A stretch of 49,621 bases of DNA from Streptococcus sp. HMSC034E03 (GTDB lineage Bacteria; Bacillota; Bacilli; Lactobacillales; Streptococcaceae): the NCBI RefSeq assembly GCF_001811505.1, contig NZ_KV804976.1:65043-114663 (forward strand). The letters are read 5' to 3'. Position numbers and translations under genes: made by a program. A model generated the notes under the pieces. That model was not told the DNA's origin. It did not search any database and saw only the letters and a list, made by a program, of their open reading frames with translations. The first letter of the stretch is position 1; every line of letters begins with the position of its first letter. Positions 1 to 10,102 of the stretch are shown one piece after another.

Positions 1-30
1 TCTGACTTTAAATCATAAAATCCTATATGT
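1..30. repeat. 30-bp terminal direct repeat, left copy
   Basis: These 30 bases are identical to the last 30 bases of the window (49592-49621). They lie inside a coding remnant on the minus strand. An exact match of this length at both ends is what a closed (circular) assembly path or a shared k-mer overlap produces. A genuine short direct repeat bounding the segment is the alternative. Confidence 0.95.
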
Positions 31-77
31 ACGCTATTCTTGTATATCCAAAACAGGTCTAAATTGGAATAATATTC
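1..77 (-). pseudogene. 5'-truncated C-terminal remnant of an unknown (toxin- or immunity-type) gene
   Basis: Read on the minus strand, a frame is open from just after a TAA at 78-80 down to the window edge. It reads roughly EYYSNLDLFWIYKNS then VHIGFYDLKS. There is no start codon or ribosome binding site, so this is the tail of a gene. If the window ends are joined through the 30-bp repeat, the frame continues as EIEVTITEILQ and stops at 49558. A diverged second copy of the LDL...GF.DLKS pattern lies at about 49475-49550. It sits directly downstream of the immunity-type gene, in the usual position of displaced tips in RHS loci. The family is not recognised. Confidence 0.5.
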
Positions 78-103
78 TTATAGCTCAAATAATTCTTAAA
101 TTA

Positions 104-442
104 TTATCCGTCTTGAAGATTACACTCCTCAATGTATTCTAACCATGCATCAATATTAGGTAGAACTTCCCTTTGTTCCCATCCTGAATCAGCAAAGTCA
201 TGAATTATATGCACTAGAGTACTATCAACATCTTCAAAACAGGCGATATCATCATTATCATCTCTCCTTGCAAATGGATATAATGTTCGCTCAGGATATC
301 TTGTTTGAAGACCTCTAAATCTCCTAACCGTTTCTTCATCGTTCATCAAGTACCAAACACCAAAATCAACGATACCTTTAGAAACTAAATCTTTTAATTG
401 TTGTGGATAGGAAAAAAAAGAATGATTAAATGTAAATGGCAT
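104..442 (-). CDS. Candidate immunity protein for the adjacent WapA toxin tip (SMI1/KNR4-like)
   Basis: This is a 112-aa, acidic, soluble protein with no signal peptide or membrane segment. Its start codon lies 3 bases after the wapA stop, so it is translationally coupled to wapA, with its ribosome binding site inside the 3' end of wapA. Small genes in this position normally encode the cytoplasmic immunity protein that neutralises the variable RHS C-terminus. The segments YPFARRDDNDDIACF (about residues 55-69) and IIHDFADSGWE (about 79-89) resemble what I remember of SMI1/KNR4 (SUKH)-type immunity proteins, but the protein is shorter than most of that family. Position strongly supports the immunity role. 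The family assignment is tentative. Confidence 0.7.
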   Translation of the reverse strand: MPFTFNHSFFSYPQQLKDLVSKGIVDFGVWYLMNDEETVRRFRGLQTRYPERTLYPFARRDDNDDIACFEDVDSTLVHIIHDFADSGWEQREVLPNIDAWLEYIEECNLQDG

Positions 443-445
443 GAA

Positions 446-3400
446 TTAATTCCTCCGTTCTAAGTCGTACGAACCGTATGGATTCAAGGTTCGAAAAGAT
501 GATTTTTGCTTACCAACACGTAACTGAACTGCTTCTCCCCAAGTTGAAGGTGTACCAGCAGGAGTTGTAAGTCTATCTATAAATTGTTCTGGAAGAGGAT
601 CCGTATATTGATGTACTCTAGCCGTAGCAGCAATCCCAGCTCCTCTAGCAGCTATAACCCTTGTATTATCAATAGTTGTTAACTTACCATCAGGCATATT
701 CACAACATCAATTGCATCTCCTTTCCAACCATTAGATATCATACTAGATTGTATAGAATCGGCTCCATTAACAGAACTTTGACTAAACCTAATGTTGTAG
801 GGATTAATTTGTGATATTTTATCTGATGGTGCTGGCAAGGCAAGTGGTTTACTAGTCGGCCCAGGCAATGCTAGTTGCTGAACAGGGGTTACATCTTTGC
901 GTGGTCTCGTGATCGGTACATCCCCTGATTTCGGCTTCGTCGTCACCACATCAGCCTTAGGAGCCTTCTTAGGAGACACACTACCTGCTCCGTTGGTAAA
1001 GGTGTTAAAGGCAAAGTTCATAGCGACTGTTTGACCAGTAATCTTATTGCCTGTGGCCAAATCAATACCTGTATCAATCGCAGTCTCAACCGCAGATTCC
1101 ACTCCAATCTTGGCAACTTGTCGAACTGCTTGATTGCCAATATTTTGGGTCACATTAGTTGCTAGACCAGCTCCTGCTCCCATCAATTGACCGCCAATAA
1201 GACCTGAGATAGCACCCGTTCCTGCTCCTTTGGCAATCGAACCAACCAATTCCCAACCACGTTGGCCAGAACTATAGGCATCATATCCTGAGATGATTGC
1301 TCCAGAGGCTGCACCACCGATAGCCATCGCTACGGGGGCTCCAAGACCTCCAGTCGCTACGGTAAGAGCAATACCGACACCGATAGCTCCCGCAGTTACG
1401 GCAACCTTCTTCCAGTCGACATTTCTCACGAAATCAACGACTTGATTCTTGATCCGTTCGGCTGTTGTACAAACATGTTTTAAGGTATTCTGCAAGGCTG
1501 TTCCCCAGTTTCGGAGGAGATTCTTTCCTTCTCGGATGGTTGGGGAAGAGCTCAAGCCTGTTGCTAGGGCATAGGCAGACCGAACCACTTGTTGGCGCTT
1601 AGCTTCTATCTGTGCTGCCGCTTGCTGGTATTTCGTTTGTACATAGTCGCGGGCACTATTGTAGGTCGTTTGAACCTTATTCCACTGTCTGCCAATCCAA
1701 TTCGATGCACGGTTAACCTGGGTGCTGACCCAGTTAACACCTCTATCAATCTGTCTACCAACCCAATTCGACGCTCGGTTAAATTGGGTGTTTGCCCAGC
1801 TGACTCCTCTACTAATTTGTCTACCAGCCCAATTAACGCCTCTACTAATTTGTCTGCCAGCCCAATTAACTCCTGACTTAACATAGTTCCAGCCTTTTTT
1901 GATACTGTTCCAGAAGTGTCCACTCGGGTCTGTATAGTTAACAGGGTTGTTCTGCACATAGCTGTAGCTGTTCTGGCTGAGAGGATCTGTGTCCTCACCT
2001 GGGTAGCTATCCTCGGTTAAGAAAGTACCTCCTTGACTATCATAATACCTTGCTCGTAAATAGTCAAGTTCAGTATCGTCACGAGCTTCGCCGTTGTAGG
2101 CAAATGGATTCCCTGTCGTGTCTGTGCTTGTCTTTCTTGCCCCATAGAGGTTATAGCTGCTTGATGCGACGGCTTGTCCATCCTTGGTCAAGCCTGTCAC
2201 AGAGCCTGACTGGTTAGTCAAGTAGTTGTAGCTGTCACCAGTTTGGTTGTTGAGGTAGCTAGCTCGACCTTTGCCATAACTATAGGTCTCTCGTGCCTTG
2301 CCATCATGGTCATAGGTTTCAAGGACTTCTGTATGTTCACGATTGACATCGTTGACATAGTTGCGTTCCTCATAATAGTTGTAGGTATCCTCTCGTGTGG
2401 TATAAGGGATCAGGACATCCTGAACCTGACTGGCATAGGTCACTTCTCCCTGACCCGGTAAGTTCCCGAGCTCTGGTGGGTTGACGACGATTCCTTCCTT
2501 GGTTGCTCGATCCTTAGCCACTTTCTGGTGATAGGCTCTCGACACATCGTCAAAGATGCTGTGCCAGATGCTTCCTACTGTCTGTGGTAGGGTGGATAGG
2601 GCTTGGAGGACATTCTGGCTAAAGCCATACCAGAAGAGGGAGTTTTCTTCCCCACTTGGGGCTGTATATGGCGACTTACGACCTGACTTGCCTCTACCTG
2701 CATGCGATGCCTGATCACCAGATTGATCTTCCTTAGGTTTGCGTTGGAAGAGTTGATAGGTATTTTTGCCTTCCTTGCGACTAGCAGTGAAGACACGATT
2801 ATCATCTCCGTCGTAAAGTGCAGCCATGAGAAGACCCTTCTTATCCTTGATCGCAAGTAAGCGGTTCTCGGTGTCGTAGATATAGTCTAGCTTCTCTGAA
2901 TTCTTCTCAGAAGCGATGCGATTGCCATTCTTGTCGTAGGTATAGGTGATGGTGCCATCTGGCCCTTCCAGTTTGGTCAAGCGGTTATGGTCATCGTAGG
3001 TAAAGCGTGTCTGGTTCTCCTTGCCATCAACTGTCTCGGTGCTGGTCAGTTTATTGCCGGCTAAGTCATAGGTGTAAGAGAGTTTAGAGAGTTCCTTACC
3101 AGCTCCATCCGATACGGTCATGTTTTCCACTTGACCCAGAGTATCATAGGTGTAGGTATGGACTAGGGTTTCGCCATCCTGCTTGATGGTTTCTTTGACA
3201 ATGTAGCCACCATCATCATACTCATAGCCGTAGCTGGAGATGAGCTTGTCTTGCTTGTCCATGTGGCGGAGTTCGGTGAGACGGTGAGCCTTGTCATAGG
3301 TCAAGAAACTCTTGGTCCCATCTCCTCGAACAACCTCCGTCAGATCCCCTGTTGGGTTGTAGCTATAGGTGGTCTTTTGTCCCTTGACATCTGTCACGGA

Positions 3401-6400
3401 AGTCAGACGATCCAGTTCATCGTAAGTGTAAGAGACTGTACTACCATCTGGGTAAATCATCTTCGAGATATTGCCATAGGCATCATACTCGTACTGAATC
3501 AGGCTACCATCTCCCTGACGAACACCAGTAATCTCGCCTTCTTCGTTGGTCGCGTACTGACTAGTTCCTGTCAGATCACTCATAGACACCCGACGGCCAT
3601 CCGCATCATAGGTATAGAGGACTTGACCATCTTGCTTTTCAGAGTACTCCACCTTGAGCAGTTGATCCAGCTTGTTGTAATCATAGCTGATGGTTTTCCC
3701 ATCGGACTTGGTTACTTTTTCGAGCTGGTTATTGACATTATAGGTATAGGTCTCCTTGTCTCCGAGACTGGTCATGCGCTCCACTAGATTGGAAAGCTGG
3801 TCATAGCTGTAGCTTGTGACCTTGCCATTGCCATTCGTGACCGAAGTGACATTGCCCACACTGTCATAGGTATAGCTAGAGGTAGAAGCCTTCTCTCCAC
3901 TTCCTTGTGTCGCTGTAAGCAACTGATCCTTTAGGTCATAGGTGTAGGTCTTGACACGCTTGCTTCCGGATGTGACACTGGTGAGGTTGCCATTGGCATC
4001 ATAGGTCATGCTTGCAACGCCACCAGCTTCATCTGTGATCTTCGTGAGATGATTGTCGTGGTCATAGCTATACTTAGTCCACTGGCCTGCTGTATCGCTT
4101 TCTGAGGTGAGGCGATTGAGGCTATCATAGGTCCGCTTGGTTACTTGACCGAGAGGATTCGTCTCCTCAAGGAGATTACCGTTCGGATCATAGGTATAGG
4201 TCGTTTCGCGCTTGCCATTGATGGTTCGTTTTGTCACCTGACCGACTGGGTCATAGCTTGACTCCACTGTTCGACCAGTTGGCGTTTTGATCGTTTTGAG
4301 TTGATCGAGGGTCGTATAGTCAAAAGTGGTTGTAGCACCTGACGGCTTGGTCAGTTTAGCTAGATTCCCCGCTTCATCGTAGCTATACTTGGTTTCAAGG
4401 TCAAGGGCGTTCTTAGCCGTTAAGAGACGGCCAACCTTGTCATAGCTATAGTGATTGCTTCGATCAGATTGGTCTGTCTCCTGTACCAAGTTCCCAGACA
4501 CATCATAGCTATAGGTTTTCGATAGTCCCTGTGGACCTGTTTGCTTGGTGAGACGTCCCAAGGCATCATAGGCGTAGGTGTAAGCCGCCTCATTTGGTAA
4601 GGTGCGTTTGGTCACACGACCATAAAGGTCATTGACATAGTTGGTACTATGACCGTTGGCATCTGTTTCTTTTGCCAAGCTACCTGTAGCGTCATAGGCA
4701 TACTGAGTCTCTCCACCTGTTGGACGTTTCTTACTGCTGACACGGTTCATACTGTCATAGCTGTAGGTCGTTGTATGTCCTTCGCCACTTGTTTCGCTCA
4801 AACGATTTCCCAAAGCATCATAGCTGAAGCTTTGCTTGCTTCCTGTTGGAGCTACTGTTTCGATGATTCGTCCTAATGGGTCGTACTTAAAGGCTGTCGC
4901 TTGACCATTTGGATCTGTATAGAGTACCAATTTTTTATTAGCATCATAACCATAGCTACTTGAATGGCCATTGGCATCTGTCATTTTAGAGAGGTTACCT
5001 AGGACATCATATTCGTAAGTGGAGGTATTGCCATCGGCATCCGACTCTGTCACCACTCGGTTGAGGGCATCGTAGCTATACTTGGTTTCACGTTTTAAAT
5101 GATCGACGGTCTTAACTAGATTGCCATTTTGATCATAGTGATAGGTCTTTGTCTTACCTTCTTGGTCAGTTGAGCTTGCGACATTGCCCATGACATCATA
5201 GGTGAAGGTTTCGCTGGTCTTATCTGCGTAGACCACCTTAGTCAGTTGGTTGTCACTATTGTAGCTATATTGGGTAACTTCACCCAAGCTGTTTGTTAAA
5301 GTGAGACGATTTCCTGCCTTATCGTAAGTATAGGTCTCATTGAGATCCTGATTATCTTTTTTGTTCACTACACGGTTGGCAGCATCGTAGCTGTACTCCG
5401 TCACCAAGCCACTAGAATGCGTCTGCTTGATAAGACGATCAAGGGCATCGTATTCTTGTCTTACGGTAGTTCCGTCTGGAAGAGTCACTTCTTCCAGTTG
5501 AGCCGTTGAAGTATAGGTCATCTTAGTGACATTGCCATTGGCATCGGTGACTTGGGTCGGATAGCCTAGGTCATTATAGGTGTACTGAGTCTTGCCACCC
5601 AAGGCATCTGTCAACTCTGTCAACTGTTCCATCTGGTTGTAGGCCATCTTAGTGACATTGCCTAAACCATCTGTAATACTGGAAACTTGATTTTGGCCTG
5701 TATAAGTCGTGCTAGCAGTATAGCCAGCCGCATCTGTTAGGCTATTTTGATTGCCATTGGCATCATAGGTCATGCTGGTGCGGTAACCCAAGGCATTGGT
5801 CGTTGCGATCAGGCGCCCTGCTTTGCTGTATTCATAAGTCGTTTCTTTTCCAAGGGCATCTGTCATGGACAGGATGTTCCCCATCGCATCCAATACATAT
5901 GAAACACTGCTACCATCTGGGTAGGTAACACCTGTCACATTTCCCGCTGCATCATAGGTATAGCTGGTAGTCTTTTTCTCTTTAGTTTCACTGAGTTTAT
6001 TTCCAACACTGTCATAGGTGTAGGTCACTGTCTGACCCGCTTCATCGGTGTAAGATAGCACACGACCCATGATATCATAAGTAGTCTCTGCCTTTGTACC
6101 GATTGGGTAAGAAACTGAGGTTAGTTTGCCTGCCGCGTCATAAGTATTTTGAGTAACTTGACCTAAAGCGTCTGTGATGGTTTTAACGGCATTGTTTCTA
6201 TCATCATAAGTCAAGCTACTGCTATTACCTGCTTCATTGGTTCGAGTGACAATTCGACCCAGCGCATCACGAGTAACGGTAGTCGTTTGACCTGAAGCAT
6301 TGGTTTCTGTTAGGAAACGACCCTTGCTATCATATGTATAGCTAGTAGCGTGTCCTTCTGCATCAGTCACGGAAAGCTGGTTTCCAACACCATCATAAGT

Positions 6401-9400
6401 GTAGCTATAGGTTCCACCTTCTCCATTCGAAGCACCGACTTTACGGCCGAAACCATCATAGGTGAAGGTAGTCGTATTACCATTGCCTTCTGTCACAGCT
6501 GTCACTTGACCAGCCTTATCAAAAGTATGGCTCGTCCCAACACCATCGGCATCTTTTTCGCTCAGCTTGCGACCTTCTGCATCATAGGTAAAGGTCTTGG
6601 TTCCACCTAGAGGATTCGTAATGCTAGTGACTTGATTGTGTGCATTATAGGTAAAGGTTGATACGCCTCCCAAAGGATTAGTGAGGCTTACCAGATTCGC
6701 ACCTTCATAGGCAAAGGAAGTTGTATGCCCCGCCGCATCTGTTGTAGACAAGATGCGCCCTTGCTGATCGACAGTATAGGTAATCTTAGACCCATCTGGC
6801 AATGTTGTCTGGATTAGATTGCCATTGGCATCATAGCTATGAACTGTTGATGCACCACTAAAGTCAGTGAGAGACAGAAGATGGTTCTTCTCATCATAGC
6901 TAGAAGTTTTTACCGCACCGTCGAAACGCGTTTCTGTTAAGGTGTTTCCATTGCTGTCATAGGTGTAGCGAGTTGTTTGCCCCGCTTCATTCGTCACGCT
7001 TGACAGACGGTTGTTTTCATCATACGTTTTTGAGACACTAGTTCCATCTGCATAGCGAATGCCAGTTGTGCGATATTGCTCATCGTAAGTATATACGGTT
7101 TGATTGCCATTTCCATCGGTAGTGATTGTCTGACCTTCACTATAAGAAAGAGTTGAAACAGCACCTGCACCATCTGTTTGCTTAATGACACGATTTTCCT
7201 CATCGTACTCGTTTTGGATAACCTTGGTCCCATTTCCATCATACCAGGCTGTCATACGTCCCTTATCGTCATATTCATAACGAGTAGGAACTCCCGTCGC
7301 ATCCGTATAGGTGGTCAAATGACCATTCGTGTCATATTCATAGGTCAAAGTTGAGCCATTTGGGATTTGAATCGCACCAATATAGCCCTCTGAGTTATAG
7401 GTGATACTATAACTCAAGCCTGTAGGAGAGGTAATCTTGACCAGCTGGTAATTTTCATTATAATCAAAGCTTGTTTTATTGCCTTTTTCATCCGTCTGGC
7501 TCGTTAAGAGTCCGTGATAGTTAAAGGTTTTCTCTTGATGATTGTGATCAACAATTCGGTATTCCTTTACATCATAGTTTTCTTTTTCGTCTCCGCCAAA
7601 GTCACCCTTCTTCGTTTCAACTGTTTTTACTTCGAGAGTGAGGTCATAGCCACTTGGAGCACGATATCCATCTCCATCCTTCGCAAACTTAAGAATAGAA
7701 CCGTCTGTACGAGTATAGTAGAGATTTTGATCTTCATCGCTTGATAACTGCTCATTAAAGGCAAATGACCAACCACGTCCAAAGAGACTATTGATGCCTG
7801 CTGCTTTAGAATTATAGGCGCGAGTAATTTCAAATTTGCCGTCAACATCAGTGATAGAAACATCTGTTCGATCTAGGTAGAAATTCCCCGTGTTTAGATT
7901 GATTGGCTCAAATCCAAATTCACAGTGAAGACCACGCCCCATTAAAAGCCTGTCTATTTCCGCCTTAGTATTGGATGTTAAGGCTGGTGGATTATAAGGT
8001 TTATCGGCATTCTTTCTTGGATTACGAATAAATAGGGTGTTATTTTGCACAAGCATCATATCTTGGATACGATTATCGTAAGCAAGTTGATTGAGTGGTA
8101 CTCCATAGTATGCCGCAATCTTTGGAAGGGTATCAAACTGGGTAACCTTGTAAATCAAGAAAGTATCACTTGATTTTTTACCACTAGTTTGACTATCCTT
8201 TTTACTCTCTGCGTCAATCGTATAAACCTTATTTAGTTCAGGTTCTGTAAAAGGGACCTGAGTCTGCCAATTTGAGAGCTTGTCTTTATATTTGGTCGTT
8301 CCCTTTTCAAATGCTGCATCAAAGGAACTACTATCAGGGTATTTGTAAGAAAAACTTGCAGGGCTTTGTCCCTTGTAATCTTTCGCAGTATCACTAAGAT
8401 TGTAATCAACCTGAGCACCCGGCGTTGTCAGACCATCCGCAAAGACTCCCTGAAATTGTAATTTCCCTTTCTTATCTGTCTTCACCATTGTCCGAAGATT
8501 GATGGTTGTGTTCCCTATTGGATAATTGACATCAACTGGATCTGGAACGGACCAATTAATCGTCAAATTTGGAGCCTTGTCTGGAGTAAACCCAATCTGT
8601 CCTGCATTTTCTGCCGTCGCTTCAGTTGTATAGAAAGCACCACCGTCTGAGCCTTCGTCGGTTGCAGCTACAACTAAACCATAGTTTGGTTCCAAACCTT
8701 GAACCCATGCATTTACAGTCTCGCGGATATCAAAGTTATGCATCCCAATCTTTTTACCACTGGTCGCATTCTTTCCTGCGATTTCCATATCAAGGCCCAC
8801 AGAAGTATCCCATGTGAGGTTATTAATATCAAAGTCTTGTTTTAAGCGATAAGCTGCAAACTGGGTTGATTGAGAATCTGGTGCCGTATATTCATAGATA
8901 TTTAAACTCGCACTATCAATACGCGCTTCCTTAGGAATACTCTTTTGAAAATCGTAATTAATCTTAAAGTACATCCTTGCACGCCCGATGTCACGAACAC
9001 CTGGAACACCCGCCATTCCGATCATTTCGGCTGTTAGATATCCAACATACCCATAAGAGTAACCTTGATATTGCCCATGTACAGATGAGGTAACAATGTC
9101 AAGAATTTTTTCTCGTGGAACTGTTACAGTCGGGTCTATTCGAACAGGATACTTACGTTCAGAATCAGACAACCACTCTTTACTAGCTGTGACTGTCACT
9201 TCATGACGTCCATCTCCTTTTTTCAAGCCAAGAGTTAAGGCATTACTTGTAGCACCTGCACTATCCACCATCATTGGGGCAGTTAGTACAAAGAGGATTT
9301 TTGTTTTCCCCTTTTCGCGAACAAGGATTTGATTGTCTTTCAAAGAAACATCATACTTAGATGCATCCAAACCATAAGTAAAGGAGTTCTTCCCACCCCA

Positions 9401-10102
9401 CTCTGCTAGGATAATCTCTTCTTTGACACCATTAGACTGTACCGTATATTGCACATCTGTTTTGCCATCAACGTTATTGTATAAGATGGCATTCTTTTCG
9501 ACAGTTGCCTGATCATACGTTTTATCAAGCGGATACAGGGAAATTTTGTCATCCTTGTGTGTAATATCAATAGGGGTTTCTTCTTTGACTTCGCTCGGAA
9601 GAACTACGCCTACTGGAGATTCTTTAGGTAGATAATAGTGTTTTCCATTGGCATGATAAGAATAGAGAGATAAGTCAACAGGAACTTCTACCCCTTCTTT
9701 ATCAATATATGTTTTGATATCACTGCCAATATGCGTCACAAAGTGAGTCTCATCCACTCGAAACAGTTGTTCTTGCCCACTAACCGCTACTGGTGCCCCG
9801 TATTGTTTTTTCAGTTCTGCCTCTGCCTTACTCTCTTCATTGACAACTTTGGGCTGTTGAAGGGCATCTCCACCATCTTTTGCTGGTTTTGATGAGGTGT
9901 CAGCACTTGTCGAACCTTCTGTATTCGCATTCTCAGAACCTACAGTCTGGCTACTCGCATCTGTAACAGCTTTTTTATAAGCTTCCTCAGTTTGGCCTTG
10001 TTTGATTGCATGACTTATTTCTTCCGCATAGATCAACGGCATATTAGAAACAAACAAACTCAGCAATAATAACCACTGTACGGACTTACGCAGTCTTTTC
10101 AT
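446..10102 (-). CDS. wapA: WapA-type giant RHS/YD-repeat polymorphic toxin
   Basis: This is a secreted, about 3,218-aa polymorphic toxin of the WapA type, expected to deliver its C-terminal tip to neighbouring cells. In order it shows a signal peptide (1-27), a WapA-like N-region (about 90-330), a DNRLRE-like beta domain (about 370-520), a LysM-like segment (about 645-690) and DUF6531 (about 727-800, NLNTGNFYL and ITRAYNS). Then come several dozen YD repeats (about 850-2415) and an RHS-associated core (about 2625-2730) ending YLRARYYDSQGG and DPSGHF. After these lie six 11-residue repeats, a Gly/Ala-rich hydrophobic stretch (about 2890-2985) and a variable tip (about 3100-3218). Three in-frame ATGs stand at the start. 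The AAAGGAG Shine-Dalgarno is 7 bases from the third (10102) but only 1 from the first, so I chose the third. The start overlaps the upstream membrane-protein gene. No LPXTG motif is visible. Confidence 0.93.
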   Translation of the reverse strand: MKRLRKSVQWLLLLSLFVSNMPLIYAEEISHAIKQGQTEEAYKKAVTDASSQTVGSENANTEGSTSADTSSKPAKDGGDALQQPKVVNEESKAEAELKKQYGAPVAVSGQEQLFRVDETHFVTHIGSDIKTYIDKEGVEVPVDLSLYSYHANGKHYYLPKESPVGVVLPSEVKEETPIDITHKDDKISLYPLDKTYDQATVEKNAILYNNVDGKTDVQYTVQSNGVKEEIILAEWGGKNSFTYGLDASKYDVSLKDNQILVREKGKTKILFVLTAPMMVDSAGATSNALTLGLKKGDGRHEVTVTASKEWLSDSERKYPVRIDPTVTVPREKILDIVTSSVHGQYQGYSYGYVGYLTAEMIGMAGVPGVRDIGRARMYFKINYDFQKSIPKEARIDSASLNIYEYTAPDSQSTQFAAYRLKQDFDINNLTWDTSVGLDMEIAGKNATSGKKIGMHNFDIRETVNAWVQGLEPNYGLVVAATDEGSDGGAFYTTEATAENAGQIGFTPDKAPNLTINWSVPDPVDVNYPIGNTTINLRTMVKTDKKGKLQFQGVFADGLTTPGAQVDYNLSDTAKDYKGQSPASFSYKYPDSSSFDAAFEKGTTKYKDKLSNWQTQVPFTEPELNKVYTIDAESKKDSQTSGKKSSDTFLIYKVTQFDTLPKIAAYYGVPLNQLAYDNRIQDMMLVQNNTLFIRNPRKNADKPYNPPALTSNTKAEIDRLLMGRGLHCEFGFEPINLNTGNFYLDRTDVSITDVDGKFEITRAYNSKAAGINSLFGRGWSFAFNEQLSSDEDQNLYYTRTDGSILKFAKDGDGYRAPSGYDLTLEVKTVETKKGDFGGDEKENYDVKEYRIVDHNHQEKTFNYHGLLTSQTDEKGNKTSFDYNENYQLVKITSPTGLSYSITYNSEGYIGAIQIPNGSTLTYEYDTNGHLTTYTDATGVPTRYEYDDKGRMTAWYDGNGTKVIQNEYDEENRVIKQTDGAGAVSTLSYSEGQTITTDGNGNQTVYTYDEQYRTTGIRYADGTSVSKTYDENNRLSSVTNEAGQTTRYTYDSNGNTLTETRFDGAVKTSSYDEKNHLLSLTDFSGASTVHSYDANGNLIQTTLPDGSKITYTVDQQGRILSTTDAAGHTTSFAYEGANLVSLTNPLGGVSTFTYNAHNQVTSITNPLGGTKTFTYDAEGRKLSEKDADGVGTSHTFDKAGQVTAVTEGNGNTTTFTYDGFGRKVGASNGEGGTYSYTYDGVGNQLSVTDAEGHATSYTYDSKGRFLTETNASGQTTTVTRDALGRIVTRTNEAGNSSSLTYDDRNNAVKTITDALGQVTQNTYDAAGKLTSVSYPIGTKAETTYDIMGRVLSYTDEAGQTVTYTYDSVGNKLSETKEKKTTSYTYDAAGNVTGVTYPDGSSVSYVLDAMGNILSMTDALGKETTYEYSKAGRLIATTNALGYRTSMTYDANGNQNSLTDAAGYTASTTYTGQNQVSSITDGLGNVTKMAYNQMEQLTELTDALGGKTQYTYNDLGYPTQVTDANGNVTKMTYTSTAQLEEVTLPDGTTVRQEYDALDRLIKQTHSSGLVTEYSYDAANRVVNKKDNQDLNETYTYDKAGNRLTLTNSLGEVTQYSYNSDNQLTKVVYADKTSETFTYDVMGNVASSTDQEGKTKTYHYDQNGNLVKTVDHLKRETKYSYDALNRVVTESDADGNTSTYEYDVLGNLSKMTDANGHSSSYGYDANKKLVLYTDPNGQATAFKYDPLGRIIETVAPTGSKQSFSYDALGNRLSETSGEGHTTTYSYDSMNRVSSKKRPTGGETQYAYDATGSLAKETDANGHSTNYVNDLYGRVTKRTLPNEAAYTYAYDALGRLTKQTGPQGLSKTYSYDVSGNLVQETDQSDRSNHYSYDKVGRLLTAKNALDLETKYSYDEAGNLAKLTKPSGATTTFDYTTLDQLKTIKTPTGRTVESSYDPVGQVTKRTINGKRETTYTYDPNGNLLEETNPLGQVTKRTYDSLNRLTSESDTAGQWTKYSYDHDNHLTKITDEAGGVASMTYDANGNLTSVTSGSKRVKTYTYDLKDQLLTATQGSGEKASTSSYTYDSVGNVTSVTNGNGKVTSYSYDQLSNLVERMTSLGDKETYTYNVNNQLEKVTKSDGKTISYDYNKLDQLLKVEYSEKQDGQVLYTYDADGRRVSMSDLTGTSQYATNEEGEITGVRQGDGSLIQYEYDAYGNISKMIYPDGSTVSYTYDELDRLTSVTDVKGQKTTYSYNPTGDLTEVVRGDGTKSFLTYDKAHRLTELRHMDKQDKLISSYGYEYDDGGYIVKETIKQDGETLVHTYTYDTLGQVENMTVSDGAGKELSKLSYTYDLAGNKLTSTETVDGKENQTRFTYDDHNRLTKLEGPDGTITYTYDKNGNRIASEKNSEKLDYIYDTENRLLAIKDKKGLLMAALYDGDDNRVFTASRKEGKNTYQLFQRKPKEDQSGDQASHAGRGKSGRKSPYTAPSGEENSLFWYGFSQNVLQALSTLPQTVGSIWHSIFDDVSRAYHQKVAKDRATKEGIVVNPPELGNLPGQGEVTYASQVQDVLIPYTTREDTYNYYEERNYVNDVNREHTEVLETYDHDGKARETYSYGKGRASYLNNQTGDSYNYLTNQSGSVTGLTKDGQAVASSSYNLYGARKTSTDTTGNPFAYNGEARDDTELDYLRARYYDSQGGTFLTEDSYPGEDTDPLSQNSYSYVQNNPVNYTDPSGHFWNSIKKGWNYVKSGVNWAGRQISRGVNWAGRQISRGVSWANTQFNRASNWVGRQIDRGVNWVSTQVNRASNWIGRQWNKVQTTYNSARDYVQTKYQQAAAQIEAKRQQVVRSAYALATGLSSSPTIREGKNLLRNWGTALQNTLKHVCTTAERIKNQVVDFVRNVDWKKVAVTAGAIGVGIALTVATGGLGAPVAMAIGGAASGAIISGYDAYSSGQRGWELVGSIAKGAGTGAISGLIGGQLMGAGAGLATNVTQNIGNQAVRQVAKIGVESAVETAIDTGIDLATGNKITGQTVAMNFAFNTFTNGAGSVSPKKAPKADVVTTKPKSGDVPITRPRKDVTPVQQLALPGPTSKPLALPAPSDKISQINPYNIRFSQSSVNGADSIQSSMISNGWKGDAIDVVNMPDGKLTTIDNTRVIAARGAGIAATARVHQYTDPLPEQFIDRLTTPAGTPSTWGEAVQLRVGKQKSSFRTLNPYGSYDLERRN
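1676..1873 (-). repeat. Six tandem 33-bp (11-aa) repeats after the RHS core of wapA
   Basis: Six consecutive units on the minus strand encode GVNWAGRQISR-like 11-mers: the first two are identical, then come variants such as GVSWANTQFNR, ASNWVGRQIDR, GVNWVSTQVNR and ASNWIGRQWNK. Trp, Gln and a basic last residue recur at fixed positions, which suggests an amphipathic helical linker between the RHS cage closure (DPSGHF) and the hydrophobic region. Confidence 0.9.
2850..7550 (-). repeat. YD-repeat array of wapA
   Basis: A long run of degenerate repeats of roughly 21 residues carries the pattern YDxxGN/R-L...TDxxGxxTxYxYD. In known RHS proteins such arrays fold into the beta cage that encloses the toxin tip. 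Repetition at the DNA level (recurring 'gtcataggtgtag' and 'catcatag' words) makes the tract prone to unequal recombination and to assembly collapse. Confidence 0.9.

Noticed and set aside
1676..1873. The 33-bp repeats or the wapA YD repeats as a CRISPR array
   Set aside because: Units are contiguous, in frame and coding, without unique spacers or cas genes.
1606..1998. Open frames overlapping wapA on both strands (also 1589-1876, 3251-3787 and others)
   Set aside because: They lie entirely inside the strongly supported wapA frame and mirror its repeats. No ribosome binding sites or recognisable products.
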